A DNA stretch of 64,000 bases from Flaveria trinervia (lineage: Eukaryota > Streptophyta > Magnoliopsida > Asterales > Asteraceae): contig CM046457.1 in the NCBI GenBank assembly GCA_025506515.1, positions 35,903,731-35,967,730 of the forward strand. Direction: 5' to 3'. The translations under genes were made by a program, and so were the position numbers. Position 1 is the stretch's first letter; the number at the start of each line of letters is the position of its first letter. The notes below the pieces were generated by a model. The model ran no database searches. It was not told where the DNA came from and worked only from the letters and a program-made list of their open reading frames with translations. Shown one piece after another: positions 44,451 to 54,263 of this stretch.

Positions 44451-45110
44451 ATTGAGAAACACTTAACAGATTGTGTTCAAGCTGTTTGACAAAGTTAACA
44501 TTGTCAACTGTTAACTTACCATTGGATATACTCCCTTGCCATAAATATATCCTCCAGCCTCACCTCCAAATTGGAAAGACCTCCATCATAGTGTTGAAAC
44601 TATTGAAGGAGAGATTTGTTCCCTGTCATGTGCCTGGAGCATCCACTGTCTACAATCCATACATTGTTGTTCTTGTCATATGGATGTCCCTGCACATAAG
44701 ATGAGATTGTTAGTTTTGTTTGGAAGCCCAAGCCATACTGGTCTTGGTTCTTCCAAGGTTAATGACATAACTAAACCAAAAGATATGCATGGGGGTTCAA
44801 TAGATGTCTTTGAAGAAGAGGTTTGGGTTGCAGCATTTTCCTTGATCTTCCAGTCCATCCTTTGGTTGTTCTTGGAGGATGAGCTTGTTGAAGCTTTTGC
44901 AGCATGGCCTTCTTCCAAAGCTTCTTTCTTTTTTGAAGAAGCCTTCACCACCTTTTCTTCCGAAGCAGTCTTCTTCTGGTTGGGTTTCAAGGGAATCTTC
45001 CTGTTCTTCCGAACTTTGGCAGCATTTGCTTCCAAACTTTAAAAGCAACCTTGCTTCGGAAACCAGCTTTCCCTTCTTCGTCACTTGAACCGTTTGAAAA
45101 GGTCCAAATG
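44451..45110 (-). pseudogene. Element E protease and gag C-terminal linker (5' end lost)
   Basis: The minus strand from 45110 is a Lys/Ser/Ala-rich gag linker, open as 119 codons (45035-44676): KVRKNRKIPLKPNQKKTA, EEKVVKASSKKKEALEEGH, NAATQTSSSKTS. The TQT at 44828-44820 resembles a dynein light chain LC8 binding site. The protease follows in another frame. VWIVDSGCSRHMTGNKSLL surrounds the Asp near 44656, then VEAGGYIYGKGVYPMVS-like sequence near 44550 in shifted frames. The rest of gag and the 5' LTR are replaced by element F. Confidence 0.82.
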
Positions 45111-45838
45111 TGTTGATACATATATGTACCTAGATCCTGATCTGAATGTAATATGTCTTACACTTATGTAATCGTTGGGTACTAATGAAATACATATGTT
45201 TGTTTGTGTTTATAATGTTTAATATTTCATTAATAAGTTGTTTAACGCATATTGACTTGATTATATAGGTTTGTGATTGTTTGAAGTGTTATGCATAATG
45301 TTATAATATTGAATACATTCAAACTTGGTGAAGTGAAGTTCTTATGCGTCCGACTGGACCATGCGCCCCAACAGTGGTCATGCGTCCGAATGGCCATGCG
45401 ACTAGGTTTCCATGCGCCTAAATAGTTCATACGCCTGAACAACTTCATGCATCTGACTCAGTCGCACGACTGAATACTCAGTTATGCGAATGGATCAACC
45501 GCATGGCTCAATCGCACTAATGAACCATGCTAATGGTTCAGTCGCACGAATGAGCAACCCTAACGTATAAATACCACCTAATTCGTGGAAAAACGTAAGC
45601 ATTCAATCCACTTTGACTCCAGACGTACCTAGCCGTCCAAAAGCCTCTAAGTTCGTACTCCAAGTTCATAGAACGCTGTAGATCGATTCCTAATCGATTC
45701 TTGACGTCAGATTCAATACGTTATTGTCTCTACGTGCGTTCTCACTGATTGGATTGCCAATCAAATAGGATTCCGCACTATTTGGTTTGGTTTAACACGT
45801 TAATCAGTTGGTGTTTGGTCAAATACCAGATCCTAACA
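45111..45838 (+). repeat. Element F 5' LTR (~728 bp)
   Basis: It begins TGTTGATACA and ends GATCCTAACA. The start could also be two bases earlier. CATGCG, GTCGCACGACTGA and ATGCGAATGG-type units fill 45345-45555, and a TATA box GTATAAATACC lies near 45568. There is no second copy. Confidence 0.8.
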
Positions 45839-45840
45839 AG

Positions 45841-45852
45841 TGGTATCAGAGC
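45841..45852 (+). promoter_or_regulatory. Element F primer-binding site
   Basis: TGGTATCAGAGC, two bases after the LTR end. Confidence 0.93.
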
Positions 45853-46318
45853 AATTGGCTCTTGATTACGTGTTGATTCAATAGTTTTGATACAAAATTG
45901 TGCTTTTGCATTAAAAAATGCAATATTTTTGTGTCTAACGGAGTCTTAGACATTTCCTGATCGAAAAGTGTAGTTTTTCTGGCATACGGCTATTAGGGTT
46001 TGGTAAAATTCAAGTTTTTATGGCCAAAACAAGTTAACCTACGAGTTATCAAACTTCAGCAGGTTCAGTCGCACGATTGACTCTATCGCACGACTGAGTT
46101 CATTCGCATTCTTCAACCGCACGACTAAACTCATTCATACGACTGAGATCTTCATTCGGACTGCTCAACAACATTAGTTTATTCGAACGACTGACTCATC
46201 CGCATTTGTTTAGTCGCACGATTAAACCATCCGCACTTGTTCAATCGCCCGAATAAGCCCAATCGCATACCTTCATTCGCATTCATCAGCAGTTTGTTAA
46301 ATAGTAAAGTTAAGTGAA
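45853..46318 (+). other. Element F leader with CGCACGACTGA repeats
   Basis: Untranslated leader. From 46060 to 46290 it contains many TCGCACGACTGA, ATTCGCA and CGAACGACTGA units like those in the LTR and in element G. Confidence 0.7.
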
Positions 46319-48362
46319 ATGGAGGATCAGTTTTTAGCATATACAGCAAGTAGAGATACACGTATTCAGAATCTACTGTTGTTGGAGAACGCAGTGGGGA
46401 TTCACAATAAACCCCCGAAGCTTATCATGTTAGACGACTACCCATAATAGAAGCAACGTTTCGAAATCTACTTAAATGGAGTGGATACAAATTTGTGGGA
46501 GGCAATAGAGTCGGGGTACAGCATGCCAGTAGGAGCTAACGGAGTAAAACTTACTCTAAGTGGCATGTCGGATGCACAGAAGGTAAAACACAACGTTGCG
46601 AAGAAAGTCTACGCCTTGCTTACTCAGTCTATTCCGAAGGATATTTTCCATCAATATTCGGAGTATACTCAAGCCAAAAAACTTTGGGATGCGTTAGAGA
46701 AGAGGTATGACGGAAATGCCTCTCTGAAGGCTATCAAGGCAAAAGCCTTGAAGAAGGAGTTGACAACTTCTCTTCTATAGGAAAAGAAGGCCTTGATGAT
46801 GTGATCGATAGATTCTACCACTTGATGAGTGAGATGCACACTCATGGAGTGGTTACTTCGATGGAAGATAAGGTATCCAACTTTGCTGATGGATTACCAG
46901 AAAAATGGGCTTCGTTTGTTTCAAATCTCAAACAGAATGGAATGCTCTCGAAGTTAGATATAAATGACTTCATTCTGAAACTGAGAGAAGAGAGAGCTTA
47001 GGATGAAGTATCGAGCCCAAAAGGCAAACTACGATCAAAATCCTGCACTCTACAATGCTACTCCTTCAGTCAAGACATCTGGAGCACCACTGCAAACCGC
47101 CTTCATCTCAAGCGCAGCAGTTCCAGCACAACCCTCAACTTCAGGATGTGAAATGTCAGGGTCTTCTAGCACCCAATATATAATACCTGAAGCTAATGCA
47201 GCAAAGCTTAAAACCGACAACCTCGGGAATGTAACTGTGGAGGTGGCCAGAAACATATGGACCTTTTAGCTGTGGTGGTTCAATCCTATAATGGATTAAT
47301 TGCTGGAATATAGGTAACTGCTACCTGGCAGATGAAGATTATGAACAGGTGGATGAAATGGAATTGGAAAACATGGACATAATGTGGGCTCTGGCAAGTG
47401 CTGTCCGACGAGCTTAAAGTTTGTCAAAAAGACCGGATAGAACCTGGTTGCAACAAAAGACACAACCTTTGGGTTTGATAAGTCAAAGGTTACATTTTTC
47501 AACTGCGGTGAGAAGGGACACTTCAAGAGGGAGTGTATAAAACCAAAGAAGACAGGTAATGGAAATCCATTCTCATCATTTAACCATCAAGACAAGGCCA
47601 TAGCTAGTAATTCTGGCTCATCAAGTAAGGATCCAAAAGCCTTAACTGCTAATGAAGATGAAGGACAGGACTGGAGCTTTCGGTTCGTCTCACCAGGAGA
47701 GTCCATATAGCTAGTGTGGAAGATATTGATGATGATTCTGCAAGTGAAGGAGATATATCAGTAGAGCGTGCGATGTCAAATCTGAAGATACTGCAAATGT
47801 GGTCAACTACCTACCTGAAGAAGAAAAATCTGCATCCTCATTTGCATCATCATCTAAATCACCAGAACCAGAGACAACCGAGTCAGCACTCATGGCTAAT
47901 TCTTCTTCAACATCCCAGGTAAGTACTACTGACCAACTGTTTAATAATCATGCTTTCTTAGAATGTAATAAATTCATAGAAGTTATAGATTCAAAATTTT
48001 CAAGGCTATTAGATCGTAATGATAGCTTAGTAAAGGATCTGGAACTGTGCACAAAAGAGAATAGAGTGTTAAAACAAAACGAGCACTGTTACAAGGAAAA
48101 GATAGACCTATTAAATAACAACTTAGGGAAACTGAGATAGTTGCCTTTAACCAAGCAAATGACATTAGGTACTATTTGAACTCTCTTGAGGACACTAAGA
48201 AGCAAAAACCAGTTTTAGAAGTAGAAGTCAATTCATTAAAACAAAAACTGCATAGTTGGACAAGCTCATCACACATTGTCCAACACTTAGTGAGAGAGAG
48301 AAATAATGGGGAGGGACTGGGATACAAAGTGGTTCCACCACCACCTGAAACCTTGATGAACA
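46319..48362 (+). pseudogene. Element F gag (broken)
   Basis: ATG 46319 gives MEDQFLAYTASRDTRIQNLL and PPKLIMLDDYP. Two stops (46445-46450) replace the usual Lys-Trp, then the same frame runs on: KQRFEIYLNGVDTNLWEAIE, KKVYALLTQSIPKDIF, AKKLWDALEKRYDGN. After one frame change comes MIDRFYHLMSEMHTHGVVTS and LPEKWASFVSNLKQNG. The knuckle near 47495-47537 reads FFNCGEKGHFKREC, with its first Cys changed to Phe. A Ser-rich linker and a coiled coil follow (47799-48140, SRLLDRNDSLVKDLELCTKE). Gag of the DUF4219/UBN2 kind, from a different copia branch than A-E. Confidence 0.88.
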
Positions 48363-48935
48363 CCAAAAGTAACATCAAAATGTGGCAGGCAGAATCATAG
48401 CAGAATCATATCGTGGGCACATTTTGCAGACCTCAACGTTTACGCGGTTAAACGTGAGAAGGGAATTGAGTACTTCAGATTTCCACACGATCTGAAGACT
48501 CTTCCAGGCTTTGAGCTCAACCAGTTAGCAAAGTTAAACTTGCTATATGCTGACCCTCGTAAGATGTCAGGATGGTTTGAAGCTGCTCTGAAGAGGGAGT
48601 ACCACACCAGATGGGTCAACTTCAAACCTCAACAACCAACGAGGTACAATAGAAGATCTAAGGTTGATGCCATAACTAGCAAACCAAGAGTAGTGCTGAA
48701 GTGGAGTGCACCACGTATAATGTCAAAGATCCCACTACATGAGATGCCACAAGACTTCACTCCACACTTCAAATGGTGGTACTACGATTGGAGAACAGGA
48801 GAGGCCGTAATAGTCTTGAACAAGAATGGCACAATGGAAACCATAAGGGTGTTTGACTCGATGTGGCTCACCAACTTGTCAGCACGAGATGTTTATACTT
48901 TATACAAGTGGTCGCTGTTCTACGACCTACTGGTG
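48363..48935 (+). pseudogene. Uninterrupted ~190-codon frame of unknown protein, two repeated modules
   Basis: Open in one frame through 48935 with no stop, in DNA where nearly all other genes are broken. It reads WAHFADLNVYAVKREKGIEY, FRFPHDLKTLPGFELN, RKMSGWFEAALKREYHTRW, LKWSAPRIMSKIPLHEMPQD, WWYYDWRTGEAVIVLNKNG, IRVFDSMWLTNLSARDVYTL. The two halves look alike: a strand, a turn (KREKG or NKNG), a strand, then an Asp/Leu-rich helix. The same pattern occurs in the C-terminal part of E's extra ORF (VERENGKVNRL), so this may be the C-terminal domain of an extra 3' ORF of F or D. I do not recognise it otherwise. The true ORF start is lost. Confidence 0.55.
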
Positions 48936-50440
48936 AAGGTTCTGCAGAGATCAATGCCCTTTCGGAAACACCTGCTGGTGAAGGTGCTTCTCAACCTCTC
49001 TCTGGCTAGAGCTCAGAAGCTGCATCAAGCAATGAAGGCTAAAGCTCTCTCCACCCTGAGTCACAAAGGTTTGTGAGTGACAAAGGGAAAAAGAAAGATG
49101 ACATCTGAGGAGATTGAGGAGGAGAAGAGGGAGAGGAAAATGAAGTTGAGGGGAGAAGGTTCCTATTCTGGGTCTACTAGACTCATGGAGACTGCAATCA
49201 GGGCTGCCCCCAGACCAGATACTCAGAATGATGAGTTAAAGGCAGTCAGGATAAACTACCTGCAGACAAGGAACTATGACATATCATCTCTCTCCCCTTG
49301 GAGGAGTTAAATGAACTGGTTGACCTGGAAAGGTCAAGGGAGAAGAAGGAGGTAGAAGATGCAGATCTTCTAGTATAAATCAAAGAATACATAAGAAAGA
49401 AAAGATTGTACAAGCATGTGCCTACCCTCTCTCCAGTTCAAGAAAGCCCTGCATATGAGGATGTGGTTCAACAAGAACCTCAGGTAGATAAATAAGAAGA
49501 AAGGATCAAGATGATCAACTACCTAAGTGCCATAGACCTCTATCACGCAGAAGCATTTCTTCCCTTGCCTTATGACTATGTTGAGTTTGAGTATCTCAAA
49601 CAACTTGAACTTGAGATAGTCAGAGAAAAAAAGACAACTAAAAGAAAGCTGAGGGAAGAAGCTGCTAAGACAAGAGCCATCATCCACAAAAGCATGAAGA
49701 AGTCTGCTGACAGGCAGAGGATGATGAGCTTTTTGAAGCTGTATGGATTCTTCGAAAGGAGACTTGGCCCATGTCTCTATCCACTATGGATGAGCATATC
49801 AGGGTGATCAAGCAAAAGATCAAAAGTGGAGAGCTGGTTGACTTACATTCCCCTGCAAGTCAAGCCCCACCTGAAGTGGAGGTTAAGGTTGAAAAACCAG
49901 AGACATCACAACCTAGATCTCCTGCTGAATCTTAGCAAGCTTCATCTTTTGATCCACAACAGGGTCAGACTCACTTTTAATCTGAACCTGTGAGAGTTGA
50001 AGACCCAACTAAGAAAGAAAATAAAGATCAATTCGGTACTGCAGGCCAGTCTTCTCAGTTAAAAGTTGCAAAGAGAAAGAAAATGATGGCTTCTAAACCA
50101 AAGCCAAAGCAGAAGAAGACTGCATCCTTTTCTAAACCTCAGGATGAGTTAGAACATCCTAAGGATGTGCAGCCAGAGGATGCTCCATCATCTCCCATTC
50201 TAATAGCTCATCTTGCATCAGAAAGACCCATCCTGTCCTGGACATACACTACAAATCCAGAAAGGTGGCATGTCTACACTTGGCAAGACATGTTTTAGTT
50301 GTCTCTGCATGATCTCTTTGACATGAGAAGACATTTTGATAGTTTGAAGGATCCTGATCATCTCATCAAGAAAGGGCTAGTTATCATCCTGATGAGGACT
50401 GTTGATATTTGAAGTCTTCAAGAATTTTGGTAGCATCAGC
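48931..50440 (+). pseudogene. Element D extra 3' ORF, middle and C-terminal parts (broken)
   Basis: It resumes D after the nested elements, starting at TGEGSAEINALSETPAGEGA, with SQPLSG after it (48937 on). Then DKGKRKMTSEEIEEEKRERK (49078), YSGSTRLMETAIRAAPRPD, NDELKAVRINYLQTRNYD, MINYLSAIDLYHAEAFLPLP (49511), VEFEYLKQLELEIVREKKTT, and a Lys-rich linker (50070-50150). The tail is ILSWTYTTNPERWHVYTWQD and HDLFDMRRHFDSLKDPDHLI. C carries the same blocks at 22370-23840, but with more stops. Frames change about six times. The N-terminal piece is at 35337-35599. Function unknown. Confidence 0.75.
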
Positions 50441-50441
50441 C

Positions 50442-50451
50442 TAGGGGAGTT
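50442..50451 (+). promoter_or_regulatory. Element D polypurine tract
   Basis: CCTAGGGGAGTT just before the LTR. It has one G fewer than in A, B, C and E. Confidence 0.85.
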
Positions 50452-51222
50452 TGTAGAGAATATGCATAGAGGTTGAAGCAACCAAAATCCTTCTACATGC
50501 ATGTTACACAAGTACTGAAGAAGAATGCTTCGGAAGTTTCACACATGCAACAGAAATATTCTAAGTGTGAAATCTTCTGAAGCCAAAGATGAAGTCTTCC
50601 GAAGCTTTAGAGACAAAGTCTTCCGAAGCCTCAACTCTTGAAGACTGATTTCTTCCGAAGACTTTTAGGAACATGCTTAATCTGATGTACTATTCCATAA
50701 AGCTGGACACCTTTCTGCTGCATCTCTGTAAAGTCACCAACTTGCATGAGTTGGTGAAAAGGTCCATGCTTTTGGTAACTGTACATTGAGGTCTTGAGTC
50801 TATAACTTTCTACTACATGTACTTTATCCTTTTTTTAATAGATAAGGATGTGAGCTATGGCATGTCATAGTCACAAAGTCAAAGAGGCAATCTGCCTTTT
50901 TGACTCTACAATTGATTTTGTTTTGAGTCTAGTCAATTGTATCCAGCTGGCTTTCATAGTATGGCCGGTTGTAGGATATAGTATAAGTATCTCACGTTCT
51001 TGTATCTTTCATATATGCTTTGTAACACTTGCAATAGAATAAAGAAAGCAATATACTACATTCTTGAAAACCATATACTTGTTCTCTTGTGTTATGTCTT
51101 TTACATTACTTGTGTTCTTAGTATCTCACTTGTGGTTAATCCAATTCACTGTTTGATTAAGTTTTAATTAATCTCCTCTTTGTGTTGTTGTGTTGTAAGT
51201 GACCCCCTTCACCGGTCCTGCA
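50452..51222 (+). repeat. Element D 3' LTR (771 bp)
   Basis: TGTAGAGAAT to GGTCCTGCA, near-identical to 28744-29537 except for substitutions and a ~20-base gap. The hairpin CACCAACT/AGTTGGTG is at 50735-50756. Confidence 0.95.
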
Positions 51223-51227
51223 TCTCT
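51223..51227. repeat. Target-site duplication of element D, right copy
   Basis: TCTCT, identical to 28739-28743. Confidence 0.85.
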
Positions 51228-51480
51228 TTCTATCACTCTGTCTCTCTCTCTCTCCCTCCCTTCTCTACTCTATGTCACCACCACCACATCCTCATCTCCA
51301 CCACCACAACCCCTACCACTATCACTATAGCAGGCCACCACCACCACCACCATTAAACACTCTCATTGCTTTTATTTCTCTCTTTTTGTCATACACACAT
51401 ATTCTCTCTCTCTCTCTCTCTCTCTTATCTACATCATCACAACCACAATCCCCATCTCCACCATCATAAAACAACAATAA
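51228..51480. repeat. CT-rich and CCA-rich low-complexity tract, right of element D
   Basis: Runs of TCTCTC and CCACCACCA. His/Pro/Leu/Ser-rich frames in it are products of composition, not a gene. Confidence 0.8.
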
Positions 51481-51639
51481 TTACATATAGAAAAATAAGA
51501 GAGAGAAATATTTTTGGTTTAGGCATTATTGTGGTGATAAGCGGTGATGAGGATGTTTTTTCAGGGTTGTATCGTGGGTAGTAGATGTAGTGGGTGGAAG
51601 ATAATGGTGACTAGGTTTGGTGATGTTGTTGTTTTCGAT

Positions 51640-51920
51640 TCGTGCAATGGTGTGATGGCGGTTCAGTGGTGGTGGCAGGTGTTTACAGTGGTGGTAGTGG
51701 GTAGTTCCAGTTCTGGCGCTAGTGGTAGGCCGTTTGGTTCTAGTGTTAATGGTGGGCGGTTCTGGTGGTGGTGGTGGTGGTTGCTATGCTAGTGGTGGTG
51801 GTGGTGTTGCTATGCTAGTGGTGGTGATGGAGAAAAGATGAGAGAGAGAGAGAGAGGGAGAGATAGAGAAAGAGAGAGAGAAAGAGAGAGAGCGAGAAAG
51901 AGAGTGTGTGTGTGTTTGGT
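51640..51920. repeat. GGT-rich and GA-rich tract, inverse of the preceding CT/CCA tract
   Basis: GGTGGTGGT runs, two copies of a TGCTATGCTAGTGGTGGTG unit near 51780-51830, then long GAGAGA and GTGTGT. With 28551-28743 and 51228-51480 it forms a loose inverted arrangement, maybe the arms of an old foldback element. Confidence 0.65.
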
Positions 51921-51970
51921 GAAAAATAAAGTGTGATTATGATAAAAAAATATGGGTGAGTCTCACATGT

Positions 51971-52068
51971 TTTTTTTTCATTTGAAGGTTAGTTTAGCTA
52001 TTTTATAAAAAATTTAACAGTTTTTTCATTTGAAGGTTAGTTTAGTTATTTTATAAAATATTTAACAG
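51971..52068. repeat. Two-copy tandem repeat (~49 bp)
   Basis: TTTTTTCATTTGAAGGTTAG followed by TTTAG(C/T)TATTTTATAAAA occurs twice in a row. The rest of 51921-52336 is AT-rich DNA in which I see nothing else. Confidence 0.75.
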
Positions 52069-52336
52069 AAAAACTAATAGTGTTAACGTTCATGATTAAA
52101 ATAAATGAAAAAAATGAAAAGTCAGGAGATATAGTGATGTTTTTAAAATTAAAGAATGCAAGTAGTTAGTTTTAAGAAAAATTATTGATTCAAATAGTAA
52201 TTTACTATTAATTATTTTATTTTTAATTTGATAATAATATTCCTATATTACATATATGTTGCCTACATGTATCAAATCAAACTTTAAATATATTGTACAT
52301 CATATGTATGTATGTTGTATCATAATACATTAACGT

Positions 52337-52889
52337 TGTTGGACCATATATTGTCATATATAGTGTGTCCGTCGCTTGTCAATAGTCTAGACTTAATGTA
52401 ATACACCTGATATGTTGTAAACACATGAAACTGGGTCATTCGCAGGAGCATATGCGAATGAGACTCAGTCGTACGACTGAACCATGCTAATGGACCAGTC
52501 GTGCAACTGAGAGATGCGATTGGACCATTCGTAAGACTGAACCATAAGTATGGTCCAGTCGTACGATTGAACTATACGCATGGCCCAATCATACGAATGG
52601 CCCCATCGCATCTGATATGGGCTGAGGCCTATAAATACCAGTTTCATTGTGTAGAAAGGGTGAAGGATTGTGCTCGGGGCCTAGGTGCTGTCGGATGAGA
52701 GGGGAGATCATGCTCGATCTCCCCTTGCCAAGAGTCGTGATTCTTATGTTGTAACGAGCTTGTAATCATTAGGTTTTATCAATGAAACCATTTTATTATA
52801 GTTCGTGTTTATGTTTGTCTCTTGGTTTTGGTTTTTGTTTCCTTCCGTCAAGAACACGCTCGGATGTTAACCGATCCAATGACTTCACA
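52337..52889 (+). repeat. Element G 5' LTR (553 bp)
   Basis: TGTTGGACCA to GACTTCACA. It carries CGTACGACTGA, ATGCGAATGAG and CATGCTAATGGACC units (52438-52610) and a TATA box CCTATAAATACC near 52629. Confidence 0.95.
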
Positions 52890-52891
52890 AT

Positions 52892-52903
52892 TGGTATCAG
52901 AGT
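52892..52903 (+). promoter_or_regulatory. Element G primer-binding site
   Basis: TGGTATCAGAGT, two bases after the LTR, initiator-Met type with the last base changed. Confidence 0.85.
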
Positions 52904-53159
52904 CGGTTACTGCTAGAATGATCTAACAATCATACTAGCAACCCGAGCTCTTGATTTCTGGATCGATTTTAGGTTCTTTGACATTAAACCCACTTCGTGT
53001 TTTGCTCAAATCTTGTCACGTATGTTGTTTCCTTGTTAAATCGAACCCGGAACCACGTTCTAATCACCCTTATGAATCTTATGATGTCTATTTTGGTTCG
53101 GTTCATGTAAAATTCATAAGATTAGGGTTTTTGGCAGCCTTGGCGGCTGCAGATCTAAA

Positions 53160-53525
53160 AATCTATGTGCAGACCCGCTCATGCGACTGGACCATGCTAA
53201 TGGACCATTCGTGCGACTGGACCATGCTAATGGACCATTCGTGCGACTGGACCATGCGACTGACCAGTCGTATGTATAGTCGTGCGACTAGACCAATCGT
53301 ATGTTCAATCGCACGACTGAGCCATCCGCATTGAATCATCCGCATTTGTTCCAGACCTGCTCATGCGACCGGACCATGCTAATGGACCATTCGTGCGACT
53401 GGACCAGTCGTATGTTTAGTTGTGCGACTGGACCAGACGTATGTTCAGTGGTGCGACTAGACCAATGGTATGTTCAATCACACGACTAAGCCATCCGCAT
53501 TGAATCATCCGCATTTGTTCCAAAC
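53160..53525. repeat. Element G internal repeat array
   Basis: Two consecutive blocks of about 170-190 bases, each beginning near CATGCGACYGGACCATGC and ending CCGCATTTGTTCC. The first block contains a 30-bp unit repeated in tandem (53185-53245). The Cys-Asp-Trp-Thr-Met frames here arise from the repeat. Confidence 0.85.
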
Positions 53526-53880
53526 CAAAAAAATAAAATAAAAAAATAAGTCTAGAACTACTTCTTGCATAGATTTGAGGATGAGCAAAGCACATTCATC
53601 ATGAGGTTCTTTTGCCAAATAAGTTCGATGGATACCCCATCATTCGTTGGACTTCCAGAATAGATGAATGTAGTTAGAACACGAAAGAGAGAAGAGAAGA
53701 TGTCAACAGTCGGTGGTAATTTTGTGGGGTAGTCAGGAGCATCTGACTATTTATGGGGCAATCAAATTGTATTTATCCGCACAGAGAGGATTCTTATTCT
53801 TAGGGGGAACCCATCTTTAGAGAAATTGAAGACACAATCAGAAAGTGATGATGTGAGCCGGTTTCTGATGATGAATCTGA

Positions 53881-54111
53881 GTGCATGCTGATTTGTTTGA
53901 GATTGTTAGATGTGGTTTGGAACCTTCTACTTTTTGCCCAATACACTGTATGAAGATGCCAGGAGAGCATAACGTTTATATATTAGATATGCTGAATTTT
54001 AGGGGGAATTCCTGCATAACTGTTCATGTCATTATCTGGAAAAATCAGTCATATAGGAATCTTGCTGCTATGATGGTGTTCTGCAAAGTAAACGAAAACT
54101 ATTGTGCCTAA
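53881..54111 (+). pseudogene. Element G remnant of the protease/GAG-pre-integrase region
   Basis: A 76-codon frame: DLFEIVRCGLEPSTFCPIH, MKMPGEHNVYILDMLNF, VIIWKNQSYRNLAAMMVF. The NVYILDM block resembles the DMYKLDMN segment of E just before its zinc domain. Nothing else of pol is present. The match is short, so the assignment is tentative. It would not encode a working protein. Upstream (53526-53880) only a weak gag-like scrap is visible. Confidence 0.45.
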
Positions 54112-54253
54112 ATTCATTTTCAGGGATACTGTAGCAACATGACGGATCAACAACGTTGGTTAATATGGTTTATCGTTTGATTCTATTGGAAACTAGAGCA
54201 AAGATTGACTGAAGATTGTAAGAGGTGTTATCTACTATTCGCTAGCAACGTCC

Positions 54254-54263
54254 AAGGGGAATT
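54254..54263 (+). promoter_or_regulatory. Element G polypurine tract
   Basis: AAGGGGAATT immediately before the 3' LTR. Confidence 0.85.

Larger units (their letters stand above)
35600..45110 (-). mobile_element. Element E, copia (Sirevirus-like) on the minus strand, inserted in D's 3' ORF
   Basis: Read on the minus strand: gag extension (from 45110), protease, integrase, RT, RNase H, spacer, extra 3' ORF, polypurine tract and 3' LTR (36453-35600). The left edge cuts D's 3' ORF. AGTCT at 35595-35599 would be the target duplication. Its 5' part (5' LTR and most of gag) is missing because element F and a deletion replaced it, so a right-hand duplication cannot be checked. It belongs to the CTTCCGAAG group with C and D, but its LTR starts TGTTGGATC. 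Confidence 0.88.
45111..48930 (+). mobile_element. Element F, 5' part of a third copia family (right end truncated)
   Basis: It has an LTR, PBS, leader and gag on the + strand, inserted in the gag linker of E. No protease, RT or 3' LTR follows. Sequence leaves recognisable gag near 48350 and passes through an unexplained open frame to about 48930, where D's 3' ORF resumes. A deletion that removed the ends of F and E and part of D explains this best. The right boundary is uncertain. Confidence 0.75.
28744..51222 (+). mobile_element. Element D, copia (Sirevirus-like), 22.5 kb span because of nested E and F
   Basis: It has its own LTRs (28744-29537 and 50452-51222) and perfect 5-bp TCTCT duplications, so both ends belong to one insertion. 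Own sequence: gag to the start of the 3' ORF (29538-35599), and the later 3' ORF (about 48931-50451). Between them lie E (minus strand) and F. Part of D's 3' ORF between these pieces is missing, so a deletion accompanied the nesting. The integrase-RT junction also has an internal deletion (about 33235). Confidence 0.9.

Noticed and set aside
44680..45042. 120-codon + strand frame
   Set aside because: Antisense shadow of E's gag linker; the minus frame has the recognisable Lys/Ser linker.
51272..51469. His/Pro/Leu-rich frame
   Set aside because: Translation of a CT/CCA low-complexity tract; no start context or homology.
53160..53525. CRISPR-like regular repeats
   Set aside because: Repeat units are imperfect and nested, spacers are not unique, and the array lies inside a plant LTR element.
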